Source of the DNA: Candidatus Rifleibacteriota bacterium
GTDB lineage: Bacteria; Riflebacteria; Ozemobacteria; Ozemobacterales; Ozemobacteraceae
DNA: 57,941 bases
Reading direction: 5' to 3'
Assembly: GCA_029560455.1 (NCBI GenBank)
Contig: JAKQKW010000391.1
Coordinates: 1 to 57,941 of the forward strand
In this document: positions 51,338 through 57,941 of the stretch, in pieces
Layout: every line of letters starts with the position of its first letter
Position numbering within the stretch: position 1 is the first letter of the stretch
Program-made: the position numbers and the translations under genes
Notes under the pieces: generated by a model
Told to the model about the DNA's origin: nothing
Seen by the model: the letters and a program-made list of their open reading frames with translations, nothing else
The model's database searches: none

Positions 51338-51859
51338 TTGACTTCGGCAAAAAACAGACTTGTTCTGCTGTTAATTCTGGTAGTTGTCCTGGTGACTTTT
51401 ACCGGCTGCGGCGGCGGTGGTGGCGGAGATTCCGGCCCAACCCTCGACCCTGACCAGCTTGAAGTCGCGGCCGCAGTTGATACTTTTTCTGCTGCCATCA
51501 GGGCCGAAGACTTTGCTGCCGCCAATAATTTTCTCGATTCAAATATCAAGTGGTATCGAAGTGATGGTACTACGCTGGTTATAGATACCCTCAAAACCAA
51601 GCTGGAAAACTTTTTTAACAAAGCTGTCGTTAAAAATTTCACAATTTCCGGGGTGGGAGTGAGTATGCGAACAGAGACTGACGCTGAAAGCCGGGGGAGC
51701 TTGAGCCTTACATACACAGACACCACCGGATCTGACAAAACTATCAATGAGAATATTGAAATGGTTCTTCAAAAGGCGCCGGGCGGGCCGTGGGGCCTGA
51801 CAGAATTTGGCGTTTACAGTACTTCCGACAAGGGTTCTGCTTTTCCGCCAGAACTGTAA
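51338..51859 (+). CDS. Lipoprotein with NTF2/SnoaL-like domain
   Basis: 173 residues. I choose TTG 51338 as the start because GGGAGG (51323-51328) precedes it and the signal peptide then has normal length; the open frame upstream lies inside the fba terminator. Lipobox TFTGC makes Cys24 the anchor, followed by a Gly-rich spacer. Residues about 40-165 (LEVAAAVDTFSAAIRAEDFAAANNFLDSNIKWY) look like an NTF2-like cone fold. Ligand unknown. Confidence 0.7.
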   Translation: MTSAKNRLVLLLILVVVLVTFTGCGGGGGGDSGPTLDPDQLEVAAAVDTFSAAIRAEDFAAANNFLDSNIKWYRSDGTTLVIDTLKTKLENFFNKAVVKNFTISGVGVSMRTETDAESRGSLSLTYTDTTGSDKTINENIEMVLQKAPGGPWGLTEFGVYSTSDKGSAFPPEL

Positions 51860-51886
51860 GATTTTATACAGATTACAGGAGCGAGC

Positions 51887-53317
51887 ATGAATATCTCTGC
51901 CAGGCTGATTGAAAACGCACAATTCGGCTGTCTTGTTTTCTCTGCTCCTTCGGCGGTCTGGAACGAACTGCTGGCCGACAATCTGTCGTTGCTTGCCGAT
52001 ACCGGCGGGCTCAGTATCTTTTCGTTTGCCACCGGTGCTGAGTTGTTGAAAGCCGATATGGCCGCCGCCGAGACGGTTGCCCGGCTGAATTCTTTGCCGC
52101 TGCGGGTCTTTTGCCGCGAAGATGCGATAGAAGGCGCTTCTTTCGAAGAAAGTGCCATTTTTAAATGTGAAAGTTTCGATGTAACCGGCTCTTTTGCGGC
52201 AGGCATAAGGTGCCAGGCTGGCGGCGATATCGCTGCCGCTACCGGTTTTTATCAGGGTGTCGTTTCGGCAGACCCTTCACTGGCGCGCGCCTGGAACCTG
52301 CTTGGGCTGTGCAAGCGTCTCAATGGCGAAATTGATGCGGCTGAGAAATGCTACCATAAAGCCATCGAGCTTGCCGGTGATATGCCTGAAGCTTTCTGCA
52401 ATCTTGGTATTCTGCTACAGAAATCAGGGCGGGAGAATGATGCCCAGCAGTTGTTCGCTCATGCCCTCGAACGAGACAATTTTTATTTCAATGCGCTGTT
52501 GCGTCGGGCAGGGTGGCTGCTCGAAAGTGGGCAGATAAACAACCCGGAATTTTCTGAACTCAATCTGCGTCTGCTGATGCATTTCTCAGAGATTGGCGCG
52601 GTGCAGCGGCATCTGTTTAAATCGGCCGGGCGTTTCGATATGGTTATTGAAGATTATTCTGAAAAGCTGCACAACGAAAATGGTGCCATGGCCGGTTCAA
52701 AGATTCAGAAGCTGCAGCGGCTGATCGAAGCACAGATACTCAATGGCGCCTGGGGCGCAGCTGCCGGTAATATGCAGCTGCTTGCCGGCATGACCCCACA
52801 GACTCAGGCTGAAAAGACAGTTTCCGCCTGGTGTCGAATCAGAGCCGAACGCATTCTTTCGCGCCTGCAGGGCCGGCTCGACAATGCTGCTTTTGTTACG
52901 GTGCTCAAAGGATTTGTTCCGGTTGAAACAGCTGCCTCAACCCCGGAAGAAGTCAGAAAATCGCCGTTGAGCGTTGCCGAGTTCTTTTCGCTGGTGCTGC
53001 TGGAAGTGATGCGAGACGGGCAGATAGAGCCGGCAGAGCGCGAACTGCTGCAGCGGCTGCGAACTGCGCTGAATGTTTCCGAAGACGCTTATATAACCAT
53101 GTTCAATAACGTGCGCCGCCAGCTTGCCGGGATCGAAGTTACCGGTGGTCTGCGCGAAAAATTCAGTCACCAGAGATTGTTTCGCAACCTCTGCCAGGCA
53201 GCGTTCAGAGATGGCATCATCGAAGAATCCGAAAAGAAAATTCTTGGTTTTGCCTGCAAAGCATTTGATATATCATCAGAAGAATTCAGACGAATTATCG
53301 CCGAGGTGCCAAGATGA
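51887..53317 (+). CDS. TPR protein with C-terminal TerB-like domain
   Basis: 476 residues; ATG 51887 with AGGAGCG upstream. No signal peptide, so cytoplasmic. N-terminal alpha/beta part unassigned (1-110), TPR units about 115-215 (AWNLLGLCKRLNGEIDAAEKCYHKAIELAGD; AFCNLGILLQKSGRENDAQQLFAHALERD), a helical middle, and a C-terminal TerB/DjlA-like pair of helical repeats (FFSLVLLEVMRDGQIEPAERELLQRL; LCQAAFRDGIIEESEKKILGFAC) with the acidic 'DG.I...E' loops of that fold. It overlaps the next gene by four bases. Confidence 0.75.
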   Translation: MNISARLIENAQFGCLVFSAPSAVWNELLADNLSLLADTGGLSIFSFATGAELLKADMAAAETVARLNSLPLRVFCREDAIEGASFEESAIFKCESFDVTGSFAAGIRCQAGGDIAAATGFYQGVVSADPSLARAWNLLGLCKRLNGEIDAAEKCYHKAIELAGDMPEAFCNLGILLQKSGRENDAQQLFAHALERDNFYFNALLRRAGWLLESGQINNPEFSELNLRLLMHFSEIGAVQRHLFKSAGRFDMVIEDYSEKLHNENGAMAGSKIQKLQRLIEAQILNGAWGAAAGNMQLLAGMTPQTQAEKTVSAWCRIRAERILSRLQGRLDNAAFVTVLKGFVPVETAASTPEEVRKSPLSVAEFFSLVLLEVMRDGQIEPAERELLQRLRTALNVSEDAYITMFNNVRRQLAGIEVTGGLREKFSHQRLFRNLCQAAFRDGIIEESEKKILGFACKAFDISSEEFRRIIAEVPR

Positions 53318-53892
53318 GCGCAGAAAACGACAGATCCGACAGCAGACGGTTCGAGACTTTGCCGGTAATAAACGATATCATGGGGTATCTGGCTTCTGAT
53401 AATATGCGTTTCAACCAGCTGGGTGAAGATGCTGTCGAGCTCTACATGCAGGGCAACAATCTCACCATGCACCTGGTTATCTACCATCACAACAGCCATC
53501 TGATTTTTCGGGTGCCGAATTTTATCCGCAATGTCGAACTGCGGCGTCTTGAGATTCTGATGTTCATCATGCAGGTTACCGGCGAGATTCTCGATATCAG
53601 GTTCGAAATCGGCAAAGACGGCAGATCGCTGTCGGCCTGCTGTCAGCATATTCTTGAAGACGGCACCATGACGCGTCGGCAGTTTGATCTGGCGATGATG
53701 GTGCTGGTGCACATGGTCGACGATACTTTTCCGCAGTTTATGAAGCTGGTTTACAGCCAGGCTGAAACGGGCGCACCTGCCGCTGAGCCGCCTGAAGAAA
53801 AGCCTGAGCCCGAAGCCGAACCTGAAGATGCCGAAGAGAGCGATGAATTTGCCCCGGTGAACGACGACGAAATCGTTCGCAAGCTTAATTGA
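53314..53892 (+). CDS. YbjN-like (type III secretion chaperone-like fold) protein
   Basis: 192 residues. Residues about 15-150 match the order of YbjN/T3SS-chaperone-like proteins: VINDIMGYLASDNMRFNQ, strands (LTMHLVIYHHNSHLIFRVPNF), helix, GEILDIRFEIGKDGRSLSACCQHIL, and the terminal RRQFDLAMMVLVHMVDDTFPQFMKLVYS helix. The tail is acidic and Pro-rich (PEEKPEPEAEPED). YbjN proteins bind partner proteins in the cytoplasm; the partner here may be the co-encoded TPR protein. Confidence 0.7.
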   Translation: MSAENDRSDSRRFETLPVINDIMGYLASDNMRFNQLGEDAVELYMQGNNLTMHLVIYHHNSHLIFRVPNFIRNVELRRLEILMFIMQVTGEILDIRFEIGKDGRSLSACCQHILEDGTMTRRQFDLAMMVLVHMVDDTFPQFMKLVYSQAETGAPAAEPPEEKPEPEAEPEDAEESDEFAPVNDDEIVRKLN

Positions 53893-53911
53893 ACCGGCAA
53901 AGGAGACTGCC

Positions 53912-55015
53912 ATGATCAAACCCTGGTTTAAACTTTATCTTATTCTGCTGCTGGTTCTTGTGTCTTCATTCCAGACTCATGCGGCAACTGTACAGATCCC
54001 GGAATGGTGCAGTCTCTCGGCTTCTCTGGCTGCTCCGCCGGAGCTGGGCCAGCCTGTAGAAATGAAAGTGACCCTTCGCTCTCTGATCGGCAGCCTCAGC
54101 GGTGCAAAAGTCAGGCTTATTCTGCCGGAAAGCTGGAAAGCTGAACCCGAAACCGCTACTATTGCCGAAGTTAAAGAAGGCGCTTCTGGCGAGATCAAGT
54201 TCTCTGTTACGCCGAACAGTTATCTGAATCAGGGCTCAATCGTGGCAGAAGTGGCGCTGGCGGCACCAAAAGCTGACCTGATTGCAAGAATACAGCGTGA
54301 TTTTACTGACAACGCTGTCGAAATGACTGCTGCCGTCAATGCCTGGCCGGCAGAAACGAAGCTTTATGCTGACGTTGCCTTTGCCCTGTTTGCTGACGAG
54401 TCGTTCTACCCTCTCAGTGGCGACATGTGGCTTTCTTATGATGACAGCCTGGCTCCTGAAGGTGGCTTTCGCGGACCGGTTTTCTTTGAAGATGCTCTTA
54501 TTTCAGCGCATCAGGCGCAGACCGATGTCGAAATGTTCGACAAGCTGCAGGGTTACCTTAATTCAGACCCGGAATTTGCCGGAAAACTGACTGAGTCTGG
54601 CATCGATATCGAAAAAAAACGGCTGGACCAGCTCAATGGTCTTTATGTTCTTGCAGTAAAAGCCTGGCAGAGCAAAAACCATGCTGATGCTGCAGGTTTT
54701 ATCGAACAACTCGAAAAACAGATCGATTTGCAGAAGTCTGCCGGTTTTGAAAACCTCAAAATCGCGACCCTGAACCTCAAGGGGCTGGTTTTCTGGAGCC
54801 AGGGTCAGAAGCGTCTTGCCGAAGAAGCTCTAAAAAAGGCTTTTTATGCGAACCGCAAGCATAGCCTGCAGCGTTACGTTCTGCGCAATATCGGCCTGCT
54901 GATGCTGGCAAACGGCGATCGCGCTACGGCTTCCCAGATGTTCAATCTCGCTTTGCCATTTAAACAGGGATTCACCCTGCTGGCCAAAGAAATAGAACTG
55001 CTTAAGAAAAACTGA
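53912..55015 (+). CDS. Exported TPR-containing protein with Ig-like N-terminal domain
   Basis: 367 residues; ATG 53912 with AAAGGAG upstream. Signal peptide 1-24 (ending THAA). Residues 25-115 look like a CARDB/NEW3-type Ig fold (LGQPVEMKVTLRSLIGSLSGAKVRLILPESW, LNQGSIVAEVALAAP). The C-terminal 130 residues are TPR-like helices (LNGLYVLAVKAWQSKNHADAAGFIEQLEK; LKGLVFWSQGQKRLAEEALKKAFYANRK). Part of the run of scaffold genes from 51887. Confidence 0.7.
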   Translation: MIKPWFKLYLILLLVLVSSFQTHAATVQIPEWCSLSASLAAPPELGQPVEMKVTLRSLIGSLSGAKVRLILPESWKAEPETATIAEVKEGASGEIKFSVTPNSYLNQGSIVAEVALAAPKADLIARIQRDFTDNAVEMTAAVNAWPAETKLYADVAFALFADESFYPLSGDMWLSYDDSLAPEGGFRGPVFFEDALISAHQAQTDVEMFDKLQGYLNSDPEFAGKLTESGIDIEKKRLDQLNGLYVLAVKAWQSKNHADAAGFIEQLEKQIDLQKSAGFENLKIATLNLKGLVFWSQGQKRLAEEALKKAFYANRKHSLQRYVLRNIGLLMLANGDRATASQMFNLALPFKQGFTLLAKEIELLKKN

Positions 55016-55027
55016 CAAGAAGGGCTG

Positions 55028-57391
55028 ATGGATCCGGTAAAAGAATTATTTGCGGAACTCAGTTCTCCGGATCCTTCGATCCGCTTCTCTGTGCTGTCGC
55101 GCATAGAGGAAATGCCGCTGACAGGTTTGCAGATTGCTGAATTTAGAAACCTGCTGGCGAGCGAATGTGAGCCCGGCATCAGATTTCACATGCAGAAGGT
55201 ACTTGCCCGCTTTGAACCTGGTGAGCAGGCGCGACCAGATCGCAGCGGGATTTCTGAATTGCTGCGCCAGCCTGCCAGAGACGAAATTTCACTGGCTTTG
55301 TATCTCGAATCGGTTAAAAGAGGCGATGCTCAGGCAGTCGCAGATGAACTGAGAAAATCAGGCTGGGTGGGTTTTTCGGCACGACTGCTGCCTTCGGTTT
55401 TAAAATTTCTGAAAAAATTTGGCGCATCTGAAGACGTCGATGCGGTTGCAGGTTTATGCAGTCACAATGACCCCAGAGTGTTGAGCGCTGCGGTCGAAGC
55501 GCTCGAAAAACTCAGCCCCGAGCGTTTGCGCGAGCATATTGTGCCGTTGCTTCTCAATGCCAATTCTGGCATCAGGTCGCGGGCGGTCAGAATTCTCTAC
55601 AGATTCGACCCGAGCGAAGCGCTGCGACATTTCGAGTCAATGCTTTTTTCGAACAGCGAAGAAGAGAAACAGGCGGCTCTTTTCCATTCGTTTTTTTTTC
55701 CGTTCAAGCAGATCGAATCGCTGATGTTGCGCTACATAAGTGTCGAAACCGACTCTGAGCTGATAAAAAAAGCTGGTCTGGTTTTCATGGCCAACCCCGA
55801 CCGGCAGATTCCGCTGCGTCTGCTCGAGGCGCGACAAGCCTGCGTCGGTGAAAAATACCAGCTCATAGACACAATTCTTAAAGGGGTTCTGCAGTCGCTT
55901 TTTCAGGCCGGCCTGGTTAATGCTGAGCCGGCGCAGATGCTTGACGTTCTCGAAAGTCACTTCAGAGAAAAGCGTATTCGCCTGTATATTGAGCGTTTCA
56001 GTCTCGGGTTGAAGTCGGGTGATGCCGAAACCCGTCTTAAATCAGCATTGAAGTTGTGTGAGCTGATAAGGCATGGCGTTGAAGACCCTCGCACCCTTAT
56101 CAATGACTTTCTCAAAAAGGAAAGCGACGAAAAAATTGTTGCCAGGGTCAGGCAGTTTCTTGAATCGGGCCGTCTTGAGCCTGAAAATGTCGCCAGGCTT
56201 GAGCCCGAAGCTGCCCTCAGAAAAGAACAGGCGGTTCAGCAGCAGGCGTTTATTGAAATTCTGCCCGAACGGCGTCACAAAATTTATGATGCGATCAACC
56301 GTGAAAACTACGGTCAACAGATGGCGAGCATTGTTGGCTTTTTCTCGCAGCTGCCGGTAGAAGAGCAGATAGCCGTTCTCGGAGTCATAGAACGGGCCGG
56401 TACGCGCAAGGAAACCGAGCTGATGCTGCGCTGTCTCGAAAGTGACAATGCAGACCTGTTGACGGCTGCGATCGATGCCCTGAGCGTGGTTAACCCTGAG
56501 GCGCTGCACCCGCTGCTGCCACAGTTGATCAAGCATCGTTTCGACGAGGTCAAGGTCGCGGCGATCAAGGTATTTGCTCTTTTTGACAAAAAACAGGCAA
56601 TTTCACTGGTTGAGCAGATGCTGCATTCAATCAGACCGGTGCAGCGGCGTAACGCAATTTTCTGCCTGGCCCATTTCGATTATGCATCTGTGAGTCAGAT
56701 TCTTCTTACAGCACTTAAAAACGAAGGTGACGAAGAGAATCAGCAGCAGATTTTTTCGATACTGCTTTCAAATGCTGACGAAGAAACTTTTTTTCAGGTA
56801 TATGTCGAAGCCAGAAGTGGTCGTTCAACGAGGGCAGAACTTTATACCAGACTGTATACCGGCCTGGTGGCAAAAATTATCGCTGCCGATCCTGCAAAAA
56901 CCGAAGCCGGGCTGTTTGCCGCTGCCGAAGAGAGACTCGAAGAGGAAAAGCGGAGCCAGAATCAGCGATCAGCCTACCAGCTTGAAAAAATTCAGAAAAT
57001 CCGCCAGGAAAGCCAGAAAAAGAGTGAACCCGACCCGGGCCTGGTCAGATTTGCCATGGTTGCTTATGCAACCGGCGCGGTATTGACAGCTCTGATCTGG
57101 TTTCTTTTTATGGCGCCCCCATCTTCGGCTCCGAAGATGCCAAAATCTGGCAAAAAGGTGGCTGCTCATTCACGCAATACGACCCGTACGATTAAAGGTA
57201 TCGTTTCAGGTGTCGACGTGTCACAGAGGCAGGTCGACATCGCTGACCAGGCTGAGCAGAAGACCTATCGCGTGCTTTTTCCAGAAAAAACGGGTGATTT
57301 GCCGGCGATTGGCAACGGGTTCCATGGGCAGCTGAAAATTACCGGTGAGCGCGGCGGAATCTTGACTGGCGAGTTGTTGACCGCTTTTTAA
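55028..57391 (+). CDS. HEAT-repeat protein with C-terminal membrane anchor and OB-like tail
   Basis: 787 residues; ATG 55028, with AAGGG upstream. Helical HEAT/armadillo-like repeats fill about 1-620 (DPSIRFSVLSRIEEM; NDPRVLSAAVEALEKLSPERLREHIVPLL; VKVAAIKVFALFDKKQAISLVEQML). A charged coil follows (LEEEKRSQNQRSAYQLEKI), then one membrane helix (about 675-695, MVAYATGAVLTALIWFLFM) and an 80-residue beta-rich tail (TIKGIVSGVDVSQRQVDI, GQLKITGERGGILTGEL). With the repeats in the cytoplasm it would be a membrane-tethered scaffold. No enzymatic motif. Confidence 0.75.
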   Translation: MDPVKELFAELSSPDPSIRFSVLSRIEEMPLTGLQIAEFRNLLASECEPGIRFHMQKVLARFEPGEQARPDRSGISELLRQPARDEISLALYLESVKRGDAQAVADELRKSGWVGFSARLLPSVLKFLKKFGASEDVDAVAGLCSHNDPRVLSAAVEALEKLSPERLREHIVPLLLNANSGIRSRAVRILYRFDPSEALRHFESMLFSNSEEEKQAALFHSFFFPFKQIESLMLRYISVETDSELIKKAGLVFMANPDRQIPLRLLEARQACVGEKYQLIDTILKGVLQSLFQAGLVNAEPAQMLDVLESHFREKRIRLYIERFSLGLKSGDAETRLKSALKLCELIRHGVEDPRTLINDFLKKESDEKIVARVRQFLESGRLEPENVARLEPEAALRKEQAVQQQAFIEILPERRHKIYDAINRENYGQQMASIVGFFSQLPVEEQIAVLGVIERAGTRKETELMLRCLESDNADLLTAAIDALSVVNPEALHPLLPQLIKHRFDEVKVAAIKVFALFDKKQAISLVEQMLHSIRPVQRRNAIFCLAHFDYASVSQILLTALKNEGDEENQQQIFSILLSNADEETFFQVYVEARSGRSTRAELYTRLYTGLVAKIIAADPAKTEAGLFAAAEERLEEEKRSQNQRSAYQLEKIQKIRQESQKKSEPDPGLVRFAMVAYATGAVLTALIWFLFMAPPSSAPKMPKSGKKVAAHSRNTTRTIKGIVSGVDVSQRQVDIADQAEQKTYRVLFPEKTGDLPAIGNGFHGQLKITGERGGILTGELLTAF

Positions 57392-57429
57392 CAATTGACA
57401 TCGAAGTTGAGAAACATTAACATCAGGGC

Positions 57430-57780
57430 ATGAGCAATTTCACAATTACCACAGCAAATATCAATGGTGTGTTCATTATCAGGCCCTGCGGCTATGTTGA
57501 TGAGCATGGCGGTGCGGCGATTTTTGCCACCGTGCAGAAGGCCCTGCCGGAAGGACACCAGAAGTTTATTCTCAATCTTGCGGCTTCGCCGGTAATCAAC
57601 TCGCAGGGTATTGCCCAGATTATCGAGCTGGCCGAGATTATCGTTGACGAAAAGAATGGTGAACTAGCATTTACCGGTCTCAGTGAGCTTGCCGGCGGGG
57701 TTTTTAAAATGGTTGGTCTGTTGCAGATGGGCGATGCTTACCCATCAGAGCAGCAGGCAATCGAGGCTTTGGGCGGCTGA
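57430..57780 (+). CDS. STAS-domain protein (anti-sigma factor antagonist type)
   Basis: 116 residues, the normal length of a single STAS domain. VFIIRPCGYVDEHGGAAI, FILNLAASPVINSQGIAQIIELAEI and LAFTGLSE give the SpoIIAA-like fold; Ser58 (INSQG) is at the phosphorylation position. Such proteins bind and release anti-sigma or kinase partners. No anti-sigma kinase is in the window, so the partner is unknown. It ends right before the insertion-sequence-like end. Confidence 0.85.
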   Translation: MSNFTITTANINGVFIIRPCGYVDEHGGAAIFATVQKALPEGHQKFILNLAASPVINSQGIAQIIELAEIIVDEKNGELAFTGLSELAGGVFKMVGLLQMGDAYPSEQQAIEALGG

Positions 57781-57781
57781 G

Positions 57782-57941
57782 GCCTGTACCGACAAGCACT
57801 CCCTGAAATAGATATAGGGAATTGAAAAACCCTCTGGAATGTGTTTTAGTAAGAGTTACCAAGCCTTTACTAATTTCACCCAAAGGGTTTTCAATGAAAA
57901 ATATATCATCTCCACTTCTTCCTTTCAAGCTGACTTCAACT
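57782..57941 (+). mobile_element. Left end of a probable insertion sequence (IS1380-like), cut by the window edge
   Basis: The sequence after the STAS stop starts with CCTGTACCGACAAGCAC, which may be the terminal repeat, and holds two stems (TCCCT/AGGGA at 57800-57820; TTAGTAA/TTACTAA at about 57846-57872). A gene start follows at 57894. The exact boundary and target repeat cannot be seen without the right end. Confidence 0.4.
57894..57941 (+). CDS. 5' end of a probable transposase gene, truncated by the window
   Basis: Sixteen codons are visible (MKNISSPLLPFKLTST) after the ribosome site AAAGGG seven bases upstream. Transposases of the IS1380 family begin with a short 'PF+...T' segment like this, but 16 residues cannot prove it. 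The AGGGTTTTC that carries the ribosome site (57884-57892) can pair with GAAAA(A)CCCT at 57824-57833, so translation from read-through transcripts would be blocked. Confidence 0.4.
   Translation, partial: MKNISSPLLPFKLTST

Noticed and set aside
1..57941. CRISPR arrays, tRNA and rRNA genes
   Set aside because: I saw no regularly spaced direct repeats and no rRNA-like or complete tRNA cloverleaf sequence on reading the window; a computed scan was not possible.

Overview
The window (about 58 kb, moderate GC) looks like chromosome of a Gram-negative, diderm, probably anaerobic bacterium. The signs are outer-membrane beta-barrel proteins, many lipoproteins with clear lipoboxes, a LysM envelope protein, a sigma-54-type regulator, prepilin-like proteins and an NfnAB-type electron-bifurcating enzyme. 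The heavy use of TPR, Ig-like and HEAT repeat proteins beside several minor-pilin operons suggests an uncultivated deep lineage. My guess is Candidatus Riflebacteria/Ozemobacteria, but no rRNA is present and this is not proven.

Layout. 1-0.7 kb: the truncated end of an AbiE-like pair (minus strand). 0.8-7.8 kb: a ComEC-like metallo-beta-lactamase with an exported unknown (frameshifted), then xerD translationally coupled to a large outer-membrane protein. 7.8-9.0 kb: no protein gene, but a complete transcription unit for a structured RNA of about 1.1 kb. It has a strong promoter, its 5' and 3' ends pair in a 22-bp interrupted helix, it holds many internal hairpins and it ends in an intrinsic terminator. 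This is the most interesting object in the window. 9.1-12.1 kb: divergent LysM/barrel and SH3-TPR genes, the latter frameshifted at a C6 run. 12.1-13.4 kb: an accessory pair, an AbrB-like regulator with a cluster of TGCAATT/AATTGCA sites in front of it and an Rpn-family nuclease.

13.7-18.2 kb: minor-pilin operon A (PilX/GspK-like, PilV-like, PilW-like, TPR), apparently starting with a nearly leaderless mRNA. 18.3-21.4 kb: a voltage-sensor-type channel with an unusual pore sequence plus RCK domain, then murJ. 21.6-24.9 kb: nfnA, nfnB and a dihydroorotate-dehydrogenase-like gene. 25-36 kb: an acidic unknown, then surface and lipid-anchored proteins, including a 1780-residue Ig-repeat protein and an IPT/TIG lipoprotein with a degenerate peptidase-like end. 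37-41.5 kb: a periplasmic sensor protein, histidine kinase and NtrC-type regulator operon. 41.6-42.6 kb: polysaccharide deacetylase.

42.9-50.1 kb: minor-pilin operon B, which ends with a GAF-adenylate cyclase. 50.3-51.3 kb: class II aldolase with its own good promoter. 51.3-57.8 kb: an NTF2-like lipoprotein and a run of TPR/TerB-like, YbjN-like, TPR and HEAT-repeat proteins with a STAS protein. The right edge cuts into what looks like an insertion sequence. Two genes carry one-base deficits in homopolymers (T5 and C6), which most simply reads as sequencing error or recent mutation.
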